Shown here: piece after piece, positions 25,312-34,118 of the stretch
Layout: each line of letters begins with the position of its first letter
Numbering within the stretch: the stretch's first letter is position 1
Assembly: GCA_045593555.1 (NCBI GenBank)
Contig: JAZNWU010000031.1
Coordinates: 1-64,000 of the forward strand
Source of the DNA: Fimenecus sp045593555
Lineage (GTDB): Bacteria; Bacillota; Clostridia; Oscillospirales; Acutalibacteraceae
Direction of reading: 5' to 3'
Length of the DNA: 64,000 nt
Program-made: the position numbers and the translations under genes
Notes under the pieces: generated by a model
The model's database searches: none
What the model was told of the DNA's origin: nothing
What the model saw: the letters and a program-made list of their open reading frames with translations, nothing else

Positions 25312-25902
25312 CTACATTGTATATTTTTTTATTGCTTTTTCCAAGACTAAATATATTGGGAAAAATGGAACAATATTGAAAAGAGCCTTAATAGAATTAA
25401 GAGTAGTTGAACCCCATACACCTGCCCAATATGTTTCGCTGACAAGTGGAAAGCCCATAATCTTATAGAAAATTGGTGTAAAAATCATATTTGCAATCCA
25501 ACCAACAATAATAGCGATGACAATTGTAATGGCAGATGCAAGAATGTATGTTTTGAATGTGATTTTATTCTCTTTAAATACTTTTTTGAATACATTAATA
25601 AATCCCCACATAGATAAAATCATACTGCTACCGAGGATTATATTCATTATTTCACCGATTCCCACAGTTGATGTTCTTGTAAGGTGAATAATATTCTTTA
25701 CAACTTCAATTAAAATACCGTGAACAGGACCAAGAATTACACCTGTAAGAATTGCAGGGAAGTCAGATAAATCTACTTTTAAATGACTGACACCCGGTAC
25801 AATATTAAGTTCAGGAAAAACCATATAAATAACAATTGCTATGGCGGTCATAAGACCAACAACAGTTATTTTAAAGTTTCTTTGATTTCGTTTGTTTGAC
25901 AT
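25312..25902 (-). CDS. ribU: ECF transporter S component, riboflavin (RibU)
   Basis: 196 residues with five to six membrane helices. The N-terminal TVVGLMTAIAIVIYM and SDFPAILTGVILGPVHGILIEVVKN are S-component features shared with RibU. Strong context: an FMN riboswitch with terminator stands immediately upstream. RibU binds riboflavin outside and works with the shared EcfA-A'-T energising module, which is not in this window. Initiation at ATG 25902 with GGGAGAT site. Confidence 0.9.
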   Translation of the reverse strand: MSNKRNQRNFKITVVGLMTAIAIVIYMVFPELNIVPGVSHLKVDLSDFPAILTGVILGPVHGILIEVVKNIIHLTRTSTVGIGEIMNIILGSSMILSMWGFINVFKKVFKENKITFKTYILASAITIVIAIIVGWIANMIFTPIFYKIMGFPLVSETYWAGVWGSTTLNSIKALFNIVPFFPIYLVLEKAIKKYTM

Positions 25903-25935
25903 AATAATCTCCCTTTCATTTATCAGTTGTCAAAC

Positions 25936-25964
25936 AGAAAAACCCTGCTGAAAGCAGCAGGGCT
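25936..25964 (-). terminator. Riboswitch-controlled terminator before ribU
   Basis: Minus strand CCCTGCTG-CTTT-CAGCAGGG followed by TTTTTCTG; forms the OFF hairpin of the FMN switch. Confidence 0.9.
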
Positions 25965-25984
25965 AATGTAACAAAATGTTGCAT

Positions 25985-26089
25985 CTTCTTTCATCCGGAC
26001 TATACCGTCGGTTTAGGAATTACACCTAATCAGCAAAATGCTCGTGGACTTTAACCACCGGTGGAGAATTTCACTCCGCCCTGAAGACA
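25985..26089 (-). promoter_or_regulatory. FMN (RFN element) riboswitch upstream of ribU
   Basis: Minus strand contains the RFN core: TCTTCAGGGCGGAGTGAAATTC, CCACCGG.GG, AGTCCACGAGC, GGTGTAATTCC, ACCGACGGTATAGTCCGGATGAAAGAAGA. The 5' and 3' ends pair (GTCTTC with GAAGA). A terminator 20 bases on gives transcriptional repression by FMN. Confidence 0.96.
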
Positions 26090-26107
26090 ACTAATATTCA
26101 ATATATT

Positions 26108-27343
26108 TTATGATTTTATTATATCACTGTGATTTTGATTGTCAATACTGTTTTTCTTATAGCTTAAAAACGAAATTGCAATAATCATCAGAATCGGGAA
26201 AAATGAGCCGAAGCCAAGACCTGTTTTAAGGGATTCTGCAGAGGAAACACCTTTGGCAAACTGAATTGACATAAAGCTGATAACCCAAGGGCCAGAAGTA
26301 CAGCCTGTATCACCTGAAAGTGCAAGAACGCTGTACATTGAGCCGCCACCCTTTGGGAAAAGCTTTGCTGCAAGACTTAATGTTGCAGGCCACATAATGC
26401 TGACGGTAATTCCGGTAAATGCACAGAATAACAATGAAATAACTGAATTGTCAATAAAACAAGTGCCGAGATAACACAATGCACAAAGTCCTGCTGAACA
26501 GGTGAGAGCAGTTTTAAGGTTTATTTTTTCACCAAGGAAGCCGAATATCATTCTTCCTGTACCCATAAGCACTGCAAAAAGGCAAGGACCTAACAAATCG
26601 CCTGTCATTTTTGACACCTTAAGACCTGCTTCGGCAAAATATGATGACCACTGTGACATTCCTATTTCAGAAGCACCTGAGCAAATCATTATTATAATCA
26701 ATAAAATAAACTGTTTTGAAAACAGCATTTTGAAGAAAGGTTTTTTTTCTTCTTCTGTAAGGTTTGGTTCAATTGGTACTGAAATGAAATTTATCGTATT
26801 GATAAGTGGGATAATTGACCATAAAACAGGTGCAATATACCACAAGTCATCACCGAGAGCCTTAATCATTATTGTTGTAAGGAATACAACAAACACCTGA
26901 CCCCAACAATAAAATGAATGTAAAAGGCTCATTTCTGCAGTTTTCTTTTCACCGGGAATTGACTCAACAATAGGACTTATAATTACTTCTGTAATACCAC
27001 TGCCGATAGCAGAAAGAATAATTGAAATAACTATTCCTATATAGGCATTATCTAAAACATTTGGTAAAATTCCAAGACATAAAAGACCTATGGATGCAAT
27101 TCCCTGCGACATAATCGCCAATGGCTTGTATCCGATTAAATCAACAAATTTAATCGATAAAGTATCTACAAGAAGTTGAGTTGCAAAATTTATTGTTATT
27201 AAAAGTGAAAGCTTTTGGAGTGTAATATCAAATTTATCACTGAATATGACAAATAAAAGGGGAGCAATGTTATTGATAATTCCTTGAACTAAATATCCTG
27301 TGTAACAGGCAGTTTTAGTTCCTGTAAATGTTCTTTGTTTCAT
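26108..27343 (-). CDS. MFS transporter, substrate unknown
   Basis: 411 residues, about twelve membrane helices with a charged central loop around NLTEEEKKPFF (about 196-206). GIGSGITEVIISPIVESIPGEK and the second-half motif LMGTGRMIFGFLGEK are MFS-type loops. The pattern resembles the sugar/fucose-permease-like branch, but no substrate residue can be named. It starts three bases after the manA stop, so the two are an operon and a hexose or mannose-type cargo is plausible. Confidence 0.85.
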   Translation of the reverse strand: MKQRTFTGTKTACYTGYLVQGIINNIAPLLFVIFSDKFDITLQKLSLLITINFATQLLVDTLSIKFVDLIGYKPLAIMSQGIASIGLLCLGILPNVLDNAYIGIVISIILSAIGSGITEVIISPIVESIPGEKKTAEMSLLHSFYCWGQVFVVFLTTIMIKALGDDLWYIAPVLWSIIPLINTINFISVPIEPNLTEEEKKPFFKMLFSKQFILLIIIMICSGASEIGMSQWSSYFAEAGLKVSKMTGDLLGPCLFAVLMGTGRMIFGFLGEKINLKTALTCSAGLCALCYLGTCFIDNSVISLLFCAFTGITVSIMWPATLSLAAKLFPKGGGSMYSVLALSGDTGCTSGPWVISFMSIQFAKGVSSAESLKTGLGFGSFFPILMIIAISFLSYKKNSIDNQNHSDIIKS

Positions 27344-27345
27344 TT

Positions 27346-28293
27346 TTATACCCTTGTGATTATTGCTTCTATATTTCCTTTAATTGTAAATGTTCCATAA
27401 CTTGCAGGGATGAAAAGACTGTCACCCTTTTTAATGTCAATTCCGTCAATTGTGCCCACACCGTCAGTAACTAAAACAGATACAAATGATTTTTCGTCTG
27501 CAACTCCGTCAAAAAAGTCCTTGATACTAACTTTTTTAACGCTGAATAAATCACATTCTGTAAGTAACTGTGTTGAATAGTTATCATATTCAACTAATTC
27601 ACCCTGAGGGTCTGTTGAGCGTGTTGGCGGAACGCAATTTGTAACATCAATAGCCTTTTCAACGTGTAATTCTCTCGGTTTTCCGTCAGCACCAACACGA
27701 CCGTAGTCGTAAACTCTGTATGTAGTATTAGAATTCTGCTGAATTTCAGCAAGGAGAATACCACTGCCGATAGCGTGAAGAGTTCCTGCCTCAATAAAGA
27801 ATAAATCACCTTTTTTAACCTTAACCTTGTTTACAGTTTCAAGGAATGTGTTATCAGCAATTTTTTCTTTAAATTCCTCACTTGAAATTTCACGGTTAAA
27901 ACCGTAAATAAGCTCTGCACCTTCATCACAATCAAGAATATACCAGCACTCTGTTTTGCCGTATTCCTTTTCAACTCTCATAGCGTACTCATTGTCAGGA
28001 TGAACCTGAACAGATAAATCATTTTTAGCGTCAATAAGTTTTATGAGAATCGGAAAGTATTCAAACTTATTACCGTTTTCGCCTAAAAAGTCAGGGTTAG
28101 TTTTAACTACTTCAGTTAAGGTTTTACCTGCGAATTCACCATTCTCAACTGTGTTTTCACCGTCTTTATGACAAGAGAGCATCCAACCTTCAGCAAGCTT
28201 TGTAAGGTCAGACTCAAAACCATATTCATCACGAAGCTTTGTCCCACCCCAAAGGTAATCTTTAAATACAGGGTTTAATTTTAAAATATACAT
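27346..28293 (-). CDS. manA: Mannose-6-phosphate isomerase, class I
   Basis: 315 residues, the short Firmicute form. GGTKLRDEYGF, the zinc ligands in SVQVHPDNEYA and KTECWYIL, AGTLHAIGSGILLAEIQQ.SNTTYRVYDYGR are all present. It interconverts mannose-6-phosphate and fructose-6-phosphate, feeding mannose into glycolysis or supplying Man-6-P for surface sugars. First gene of an operon with the MFS transporter. The weak cupin C-terminus (about 235-315) matches the usual second domain. Confidence 0.94.
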   Translation of the reverse strand: MYILKLNPVFKDYLWGGTKLRDEYGFESDLTKLAEGWMLSCHKDGENTVENGEFAGKTLTEVVKTNPDFLGENGNKFEYFPILIKLIDAKNDLSVQVHPDNEYAMRVEKEYGKTECWYILDCDEGAELIYGFNREISSEEFKEKIADNTFLETVNKVKVKKGDLFFIEAGTLHAIGSGILLAEIQQNSNTTYRVYDYGRVGADGKPRELHVEKAIDVTNCVPPTRSTDPQGELVEYDNYSTQLLTECDLFSVKKVSIKDFFDGVADEKSFVSVLVTDGVGTIDGIDIKKGDSLFIPASYGTFTIKGNIEAIITRV

Positions 28294-28395
28294 AAAAACA
28301 CTCCCAATTATTTTTCAAAGTATTTTAACATATATATTATTTCTTTTCAATAATTGATTATTAAAATGTTACTTGGTCGTTTTTAAAATTATAGT

Positions 28396-28556
28396 TTGTC
28401 GGGGAGTTGCCTTCCCCTTGAGGGGAAGGTGTCACCGTAGGTGACGGATGAGGTGGAAAAGTTGTTTTACATTGATAATTAACGGTTGCTAACGCAACCT
28501 ACACCTCATCAGTCTGCTTCGCAGACAGCTTCTCCTCAAGGAGAAGCCTACTCGGA
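28396..28556. repeat. MITE-like imperfect inverted repeat with nested hairpins
   Basis: Left arm 28406-28455 and right arm 28502-28551 are about 50-base inverted copies. Each arm folds on itself: left TTCCCCTTGAGGGGAA and GTCACCGTAGGTGAC, right GTCTGCTTCGCAGAC and TTCTCCTCAAGGAGAA, with paired changes that keep the stems. Both arms share the GATGAGGTG string. About 45 A/T-rich bases lie between. No transposase. Such elements are common intergenic repeats in gut Clostridia. Confidence 0.8.
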
Positions 28557-28573
28557 TAAACTCCAATTTATCA

Positions 28574-28601
28574 TTGTAAATATCATTATTTATGATATAA
28601 T
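28574..28601 (+). promoter_or_regulatory. Probable promoter of the sulfatase gene
   Basis: TTGTAA (28574-28579), 16-base spacer, TATAAT (28596-28601), right after the inverted-repeat element; 28 bases before the start codon. Confidence 0.55.
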
Positions 28602-28629
28602 ATCCTTATACTATTTATGGAGATTGAAT

Positions 28630-29928
28630 ATGAAACAAAATATTATTTTTTATTTTTCTGACCAACAAAGATATGACACAGTTAATAATGAAATTATGCC
28701 TAATCTTATGCAATTAGCAGATGAAGGCACATTTTTTGAAAACTGCTATACTTGTCAGCCTGTTTGTGGTCCTGCAAGAGCTTGCTTACAGACAGGAGTA
28801 TATCCAACGGAATGTGGTTGTCACATTAACGGTATTCCGTTAAAAGACGATACAAAATCTCTTGCCGATTATTTTAATGAAAACGGATATGAAACTGCAT
28901 ATTTCGGAAAGCTTCATTTAGCATCGGGCAAAAACGGCGGGAAGAATATTAAATGCGAAAAAACAGCAATTCCTAAGGAACGCTTATGGGGATATAAGTA
29001 TTTCCGTGGTGCGGATGTTCTTGAATTTACTTCTCACGGATATGACGGATATGTTTTCGATGAAAATGGTAATAAAATTGAATTTCAAGGATATCGTGCT
29101 GACAGAATAAATGATTTCGCAATTGAATATATAGAGAATTATAATTCAGACAAACCTTTCTTTATGTTTGTTTCACAGCTTGAACCTCACCATCAGAATG
29201 ACCACAACAGATTTGAAGGACCAAAGGAAAAGGTTAAAAAATATAAGGATTATAAAATTCCTGAAGATTTAACTGAATTTAAAGGCGATTATAACGAAAT
29301 GTATCCCGATTATCTTGCTGCGATTGAAAGTCTTGACGATAATTTAGGAAAACTTATAAAAGCACTTAAAGAAAAAGGAATATATGATAATACAACTATA
29401 ATTTATACCTCTGACCACGGTTGCCATTTCAAGACAAGAAATATGGAATATAAGCGAAGCTGTCACGATTCATCAACACATATTCCGCTTGTTATTAAAG
29501 GTAACAATATTGAAAAGGGTGTAAGAGATAACAAAATTATAAGTCTTGTTGATTTGCCTCCTACAATTTTGTCTTTTGCAGATATTAAAATACCTGATTA
29601 CTATCAAGGTACTGCAATTCAAAATGACAGCGAAAGTGAATGTGCGTTTATACAAATTAGCGAAAGTCAGTGTGGCAGAGCAATAAGAACAAAAGATTTT
29701 ACATATTCCGTTTCGTCACCGTTGCCATTATCAAAATATTCAAATATTTATTTTGAGGATTATTTATACGACAATCGTGTTGACAAAGCACAGAAGAATA
29801 ATCTTGTTAAATCAAAGAAATATGAACATATAAGAACTGAATTGAAGAATTTATTGAAAGAACAAATTAAGAAAATTGAAGGCAAAAAGCCTGTAATTCT
29901 TCCTGCGATTACATCAAAAAGAAAATAA
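28630..29928 (+). CDS. Sulfatase family protein (Cys-type)
   Basis: 432 residues from ATG 28630 with TGGAG site; the longer frame only reads through the repeat element. SDQQRYD holds metal ligands, and CGPARACLQTG (Cys46 first) is the CxPxR formylglycine motif, so activity needs an anaerobic sulfatase-maturating enzyme, not seen here. YTSDHGCH and KRSCHDSS are later active-site strings. No signal peptide, so the substrate would be taken up first or be intracellular. Candidates are sulfated glycans, but phosphonate-type hydrolysis cannot be excluded. Confidence 0.88.
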   Translation: MKQNIIFYFSDQQRYDTVNNEIMPNLMQLADEGTFFENCYTCQPVCGPARACLQTGVYPTECGCHINGIPLKDDTKSLADYFNENGYETAYFGKLHLASGKNGGKNIKCEKTAIPKERLWGYKYFRGADVLEFTSHGYDGYVFDENGNKIEFQGYRADRINDFAIEYIENYNSDKPFFMFVSQLEPHHQNDHNRFEGPKEKVKKYKDYKIPEDLTEFKGDYNEMYPDYLAAIESLDDNLGKLIKALKEKGIYDNTTIIYTSDHGCHFKTRNMEYKRSCHDSSTHIPLVIKGNNIEKGVRDNKIISLVDLPPTILSFADIKIPDYYQGTAIQNDSESECAFIQISESQCGRAIRTKDFTYSVSSPLPLSKYSNIYFEDYLYDNRVDKAQKNNLVKSKKYEHIRTELKNLLKEQIKKIEGKKPVILPAITSKRK

Positions 29929-30076
29929 AATGCAAATTTTGTTGTCAAATTATTCAAATTTAGGGGGATTTTTTTCGTATATTTGAATAAAATGCAGTTT
30001 TTTCAATATTCACTTGCAAAATTCATGCATATATTATAAAATATAAAATCGAATTATACTTTCGGAGGTTTATCCA

Positions 30077-31345
30077 ATGTTTTTAAAGGAAATGAGTAAA
30101 GAACAGCTTACGGCTCTTAAAAATGAATTGACAGCAAAATATGATGAGGTTAAACAACAAGGTCTTTCACTTGATATGTCCCGTGGTAAGCCGGGAAAAG
30201 ACCAACTTGACCTTACTACTGATATGCTTAATGTTATGGTTAATGATGATGACTGTAAAGCTGAAAACGGTTTTGACTGTCGTAACTACGGTGTCCTTGA
30301 CGGTATTCCTGAATGTAAAAAGCTTTTTGCAGACTTGCTTCAGGTAGATACAAAGAATATTATTATCGGTGGTTCATCAAGTCTTAATCTTATGTATGAC
30401 TACCTTAATCAGTGTATGTTCATGGGTGTTGCAGGGTGTGAACCTTGGAACAAACAGGGTAAAGTTAAATTCATTTGTAACGTACCGGGCTATGACAGAC
30501 ATTTTGCTATCACAGAATATTTCGGAATTGAAATGATTTCAGTTGAAATGAATAATGACGGACCTGATGTTGAAAAAATCAAAGAACTTGTAAAAGACCC
30601 AATGGTTAAGGGTATGTTCTGCGTTCCAAAGTATTCAAATCCTAACGGCGTAACATATAGTGATGATGTTGTAAAAGCACTTGCTGCACTTAAACCTGCA
30701 GCAAAGGATTTCAGAGTTATCTGGGACAATGCTTATATTATTCACGAGCTTACTGACACACCTGATATTCTTATGAACATTTTTGATGCTTGTAAGGAAT
30801 TTGGCACAGAAGATTATTTTGTTGAATTTACTTCAACATCAAAAATCTCATTCCCCGGTGCAGGTGTTTCTGCTATTGCAGCATCTGACAAGAACATTGC
30901 AGAAATTAAGAAAAGACTTAATTTCCAGACAATCAGTTATGATAAACTCAATCAGCTTCGTCACGTTAAGTATTTCAAAAATCTTGACGGAATTAAAGCA
31001 CATATGGATAAGCATGCAGAAATTATTGCACCTAAATTCAACCTTGTTCTCGAAATGCTCCAGAAGGAAATTGCTCCTTTGGGAATTGGCGAATGGGTAA
31101 AAGCAAAAGGCGGTTATTTCATCAGCTACAACACAATCGGTTGCAGTGCAAAGAGAATTGGTGAACTTTGCAAGGAAGCAGGTCTTGTGCTTACTACTGT
31201 TGGTGCAACATATCCTTATGGTATTGACCCTGAAGATAAGAATATCCGAATTGCTCCGACATTCCCATCTGTTGAGGACTTGGGAAAAGCAATGGAAGTA
31301 TTCTGTCTTTGTGCAAAGCTTGCTGCAGTTGAAGCATTAGTATAA
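30077..31345 (+). CDS. PLP-dependent aminotransferase (class Ic aspartate aminotransferase-like)
   Basis: 422 residues, ATG at 30077 with CGGAGG site. SLDMSRGKPGKDQLDL near the start is the signature of the MocR-type/class Ic aspartate aminotransferase family. The PLP lysine is in EFTSTSKISFPGAG and the Asn/Asp/Tyr contacts in NPNGV and WDNAYIIHEL. Length matches. Predicted to exchange amino groups between aspartate and 2-oxoglutarate, but side activities are common. Ten bases before ispD, so possibly one transcript. Confidence 0.9.
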   Translation: MFLKEMSKEQLTALKNELTAKYDEVKQQGLSLDMSRGKPGKDQLDLTTDMLNVMVNDDDCKAENGFDCRNYGVLDGIPECKKLFADLLQVDTKNIIIGGSSSLNLMYDYLNQCMFMGVAGCEPWNKQGKVKFICNVPGYDRHFAITEYFGIEMISVEMNNDGPDVEKIKELVKDPMVKGMFCVPKYSNPNGVTYSDDVVKALAALKPAAKDFRVIWDNAYIIHELTDTPDILMNIFDACKEFGTEDYFVEFTSTSKISFPGAGVSAIAASDKNIAEIKKRLNFQTISYDKLNQLRHVKYFKNLDGIKAHMDKHAEIIAPKFNLVLEMLQKEIAPLGIGEWVKAKGGYFISYNTIGCSAKRIGELCKEAGLVLTTVGATYPYGIDPEDKNIRIAPTFPSVEDLGKAMEVFCLCAKLAAVEALV

Positions 31346-31355
31346 GGTGATTAAA

Positions 31356-32075
31356 ATGTCAGACAATGCGGTAAAAATGAATAATTTTGTTTCTGCCGTA
31401 ATAGTTTCGGCAGGTAATTCTTCACGAATGGGTGGGGTAAACAAGCAATTTCTTGAAATTAATAATATTCCTGTTATTGCTCATACAATCAAGGTGTTTG
31501 AAGCATCAGATTTAATTGATGAAATTGTTGTTGTTACCCGTGAATGTGATATTGAAAATATTAAAAACTTGATTTCACAGTATAATTTAAAAAAAGTTTC
31601 TGCTGTTGTTAAAGGTGGAGATACAAGACAGTTAAGTGTTTATAACGGTGTTATTAATACAAATAAAAATGCTGATTTTGTTGCTGTTCACGACGGTGCT
31701 CGACCGCTTGTTACGGAAAAGGTTATTGCAGACACTTTATATAAGGCATTTGAGTGTGGTGCTGCTGCCACAGGTGTTAAGGTGAAAGACACTGTTAAAC
31801 AGGTTAATGATAATGACGATATTGTCAGGACTCCTGACAGAGCATATCTTCGTTTTATTCAGACACCTCAGGTTTTCAGTAAATCACTTTATCTTGAATC
31901 TGTTAACACGGTGGAAAACAGCAGGGATTTTACTGATGATTGTATGCTTATTGAAGCTTACGGCAAGATTGTAAAGTTTGTTGATGGTGATTATGAAAAT
32001 ATTAAAATCACAACTCCTGAGGATGTTGAATTGGCATTGAATTACCTTAATAGAAGGAGAGATAATAATGCTTAG
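31356..32075 (+). CDS. ispD: 2-C-methyl-D-erythritol 4-phosphate cytidylyltransferase
   Basis: 239 residues from ATG 31356, spaced properly from AAGGTG; the GTG at 31347 overlaps that site. Motifs VSAGNSSRMGGVNKQF (CTP loop), VKGGDTRQLSVYNG, VHDGARPLVT and VKDTVKQV are diagnostic. It makes CDP-ME in the MEP isoprenoid pathway. The next gene, ispF, overlaps its end by eight bases, so the two steps are translationally linked. Confidence 0.95.
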   Translation: MSDNAVKMNNFVSAVIVSAGNSSRMGGVNKQFLEINNIPVIAHTIKVFEASDLIDEIVVVTRECDIENIKNLISQYNLKKVSAVVKGGDTRQLSVYNGVINTNKNADFVAVHDGARPLVTEKVIADTLYKAFECGAAATGVKVKDTVKQVNDNDDIVRTPDRAYLRFIQTPQVFSKSLYLESVNTVENSRDFTDDCMLIEAYGKIVKFVDGDYENIKITTPEDVELALNYLNRRRDNNA

Positions 32076-32565
32076 AATCGGTCACGGATATGATGTCCAT
32101 AAATTAGTTGAGGGCAGAAAACTCATTCTTGGTGGCGTTGAAATCGAAAACAACGGAATTGGTCTTTTGGGTCATTCTGACGCAGATGTACTTCTTCACG
32201 CCATTTCCGACTCACTTCTTGGTGCTTGTGCCTTAGGGGACATCGGAAAGCATTTTCCTGATACTGATGATGCCTATAAAGGTGCTGACAGTCTTGAGCT
32301 TCTTAAAAAAGTCGTTGAGTTGATTAAGTTAAAGGGATTTAAAGTCAACAATATTGATGCAACAGTTATTGCTCAGGCACCAAAACTTGCACCATATATT
32401 GATGAAATGAGAAGTAATATTGCTACGGCTCTTGGTGTAAGCGTTGATTATGTCAGCGTGAAAGCCACAACTGAAGAAAAACTCGGCTTTACTGGTGCTA
32501 AAGAGGGTATTTCGGCACACTGTGTATGTCTTGTTGAACAAAAAGAAAGAATTAAATTTATATAA
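32068..32565 (+). CDS. ispF: 2-C-methyl-D-erythritol 2,4-cyclodiphosphate synthase
   Basis: 165 residues. Zinc ligands GHGYDVH (Asp9, His11), GGVEI, GHSDADVLLHAISDSLLGA, GKHFPDTD and TTEEKLGFTG.EGI are intact. It cyclises CDP-ME-2-phosphate to MEcPP. ATG at 32068 lies inside ispD behind AGAAGGAGAG. A strong terminator ends the unit. Confidence 0.96.
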   Translation: MLRIGHGYDVHKLVEGRKLILGGVEIENNGIGLLGHSDADVLLHAISDSLLGACALGDIGKHFPDTDDAYKGADSLELLKKVVELIKLKGFKVNNIDATVIAQAPKLAPYIDEMRSNIATALGVSVDYVSVKATTEEKLGFTGAKEGISAHCVCLVEQKERIKFI

Positions 32566-32570
32566 AAGAA

Positions 32571-32606
32571 TTACTCGTCAAACATAAGTTTGACGAGTTT
32601 TTTATC
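32571..32606 (+). terminator. Intrinsic terminator after ispF
   Basis: ACTCGTCAAAC (32573-32583), loop ATAA, GTTTGACGAGT (32588-32598), then TTTTTAT. Confidence 0.92.
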
Positions 32607-32646
32607 AAAATCTGATTATGTTCATAAAATATAACAGGTGATAAAT

Positions 32647-32865
32647 GTGAACAGAGTAAATATAAAGTTTTCCTCCGTCACACATGCATTAAGAGCAAAG
32701 GAAATAATTGAACAAAACGGAGGGAAAGCAAATATAAGAAAGAATCCGAATCCGAAGCAAGGCGAAGGGTGTGGATATATTATTACGCTTTATGGGAATG
32801 TAGAAAAATATATAAATTTAATTAAAATAAACAAAATCAAATATATTGGAATTGGATATTTATGA
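32647..32865 (+). CDS. DUF3343 putative sulfur/selenium carrier
   Basis: 72 residues from GTG 32647, six to seven bases after CAGGTG. FSSVTHALRAKEIIEQNG, PNPKQGEGCGYIITLYG match DUF3343, with the single cysteine in GEGCGY. DUF3343 proteins are proposed carriers paired with cysteine-desulfurase-like enzymes in selenium-linked clusters. Here the desulfurase family gene overlaps its stop by four bases. No selD or selenium hydroxylase lies nearby, so the selenium link is inference. Confidence 0.8.
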   Translation: MNRVNIKFSSVTHALRAKEIIEQNGGKANIRKNPNPKQGEGCGYIITLYGNVEKYINLIKINKIKYIGIGYL

Positions 32866-34004
32866 TTTATTTTGATAATAGTGCAACATCATATCCAAAA
32901 CCCGATTGCGTTATAAATAGTGTTCAAAATATTATTACGAAATATGGTTCAAATTCAGGTCGTGGTGCATATGAAATGGCATTAGAAACGACGGAGCAAA
33001 TATTTTTGTCAAGAAAAAAAGTTGCTCAGTTTTTCAATATGTCAAAAATTGAAAATGTTATTTTCACATATAATTGTACGACTGCATTAAATATGGCAAT
33101 AAAGGGTATTGCAAAACAAGGATGTCATTTTATTATATCTGATTTTGAACATAATGCAGTAGTAAGACCATTGGTAACATTAAAAGAAAAAGGAATATGT
33201 GATTATAGCGTTGCGAAAGTTGAAGATGATATTTATTTAACATTAAGAAATTTTGAAAAGTGTATTAATAAAAATACAGTTGCAATTATTTGTACTGGTG
33301 CATCAAATGTATTTGGAATAATACCTCCTTATAAATCTTTAGCTGCACTTGCACACAAGCATGATCTTTTATTTATATTGGATTACTCACAAATAGCAGG
33401 TGTAATACCACTTGATTTAAGTAATAAAAATATTGATATTATTTGTTGTTCAGGACACAAAGGACTTTTAGGCTTATCTGGTGTTGGTTTATTATTGATA
33501 AACAATGATATAATGATAAATACAATTATCGAGGGTGGTACGGGAAGCAATTCAGAAGATTTATATCAACCTATTGTATATCCTGATAGATTGGAAAGTG
33601 GTACACCAAATATTGTCGGAATTATATCGTTATCAAAATCAATTGACTATTTAAATAAAGTTAAAGTAAATAATATTTATAAACACGAAATGGAACTTCT
33701 TAAATATCTTCAATATCATTTGATAAAGGAAAATAATATAAAATTTTATACAGACTTATTGGACAAAAAAAGATGTTATGCACCAATACTATCGTTTAAT
33801 ATTAAAAATATGCATAGTGAAGAGATAGCATCTTTATTATCTGCTGATGGAATTGCTGTAAGAGCAGGGTTGCATTGTGCACCGTTAGCTCATAAAAGTA
33901 TGAAAACATTAAAAATTGGCACGGTAAGAATATCACCGTCGATATTTACAGAAAAAAATCATGTAGATTTATTAATAAATTCCTTAAGAAAAATTGCAAA
34001 ATAG
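32862..34004 (+). CDS. Cysteine desulfurase-like protein (TIGR01977/EF2568-type)
   Basis: 380 residues, class V aminotransferase fold. The N-terminal YFDNSATSYPKP, TYNCTTALNMAI and the PLP lysine in CSGHKGLLG are clear; the active cysteine sits in AGLHCAPLAH near the C-terminus. The EF2568-like subfamily is associated with selenium trafficking rather than Fe-S assembly, in line with the DUF3343 partner. The pair uses visibly more ATA, AAT and TTA codons than the flanking housekeeping genes, a possible hint of lateral acquisition. Confidence 0.85.
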   Translation: MIYFDNSATSYPKPDCVINSVQNIITKYGSNSGRGAYEMALETTEQIFLSRKKVAQFFNMSKIENVIFTYNCTTALNMAIKGIAKQGCHFIISDFEHNAVVRPLVTLKEKGICDYSVAKVEDDIYLTLRNFEKCINKNTVAIICTGASNVFGIIPPYKSLAALAHKHDLLFILDYSQIAGVIPLDLSNKNIDIICCSGHKGLLGLSGVGLLLINNDIMINTIIEGGTGSNSEDLYQPIVYPDRLESGTPNIVGIISLSKSIDYLNKVKVNNIYKHEMELLKYLQYHLIKENNIKFYTDLLDKKRCYAPILSFNIKNMHSEEIASLLSADGIAVRAGLHCAPLAHKSMKTLKIGTVRISPSIFTEKNHVDLLINSLRKIAK

Positions 34005-34017
34005 AATAACTTGTGAT

Positions 34018-34088
34018 ACAATATATTGTGAATATGTATATTCGTATTCAATTTAAAGTTTGTTTACGAATTTTTTACAATATATTGT
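34018..34088. promoter_or_regulatory. Two copies of a perfect 12-base palindrome before cdaA
   Basis: ACAATATATTGT occurs at 34018-34029 and 34077-34088, 59 bases centre to centre, and nowhere else noticed in the window. The second copy overlaps the likely core promoter region of cdaA. Reads as a candidate paired operator for an unknown regulator. Confidence 0.45.
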
Positions 34089-34118
34089 ATTATTTTATTT
34101 GAAAAGAGTGAGATAATT

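Noticed and set aside
28486..28629. 48 extra N-terminal residues for the sulfatase
   Set aside because: They come from reading through the inverted-repeat element. The ATG at 28630 has a ribosome site and starts right at the family's first strand.
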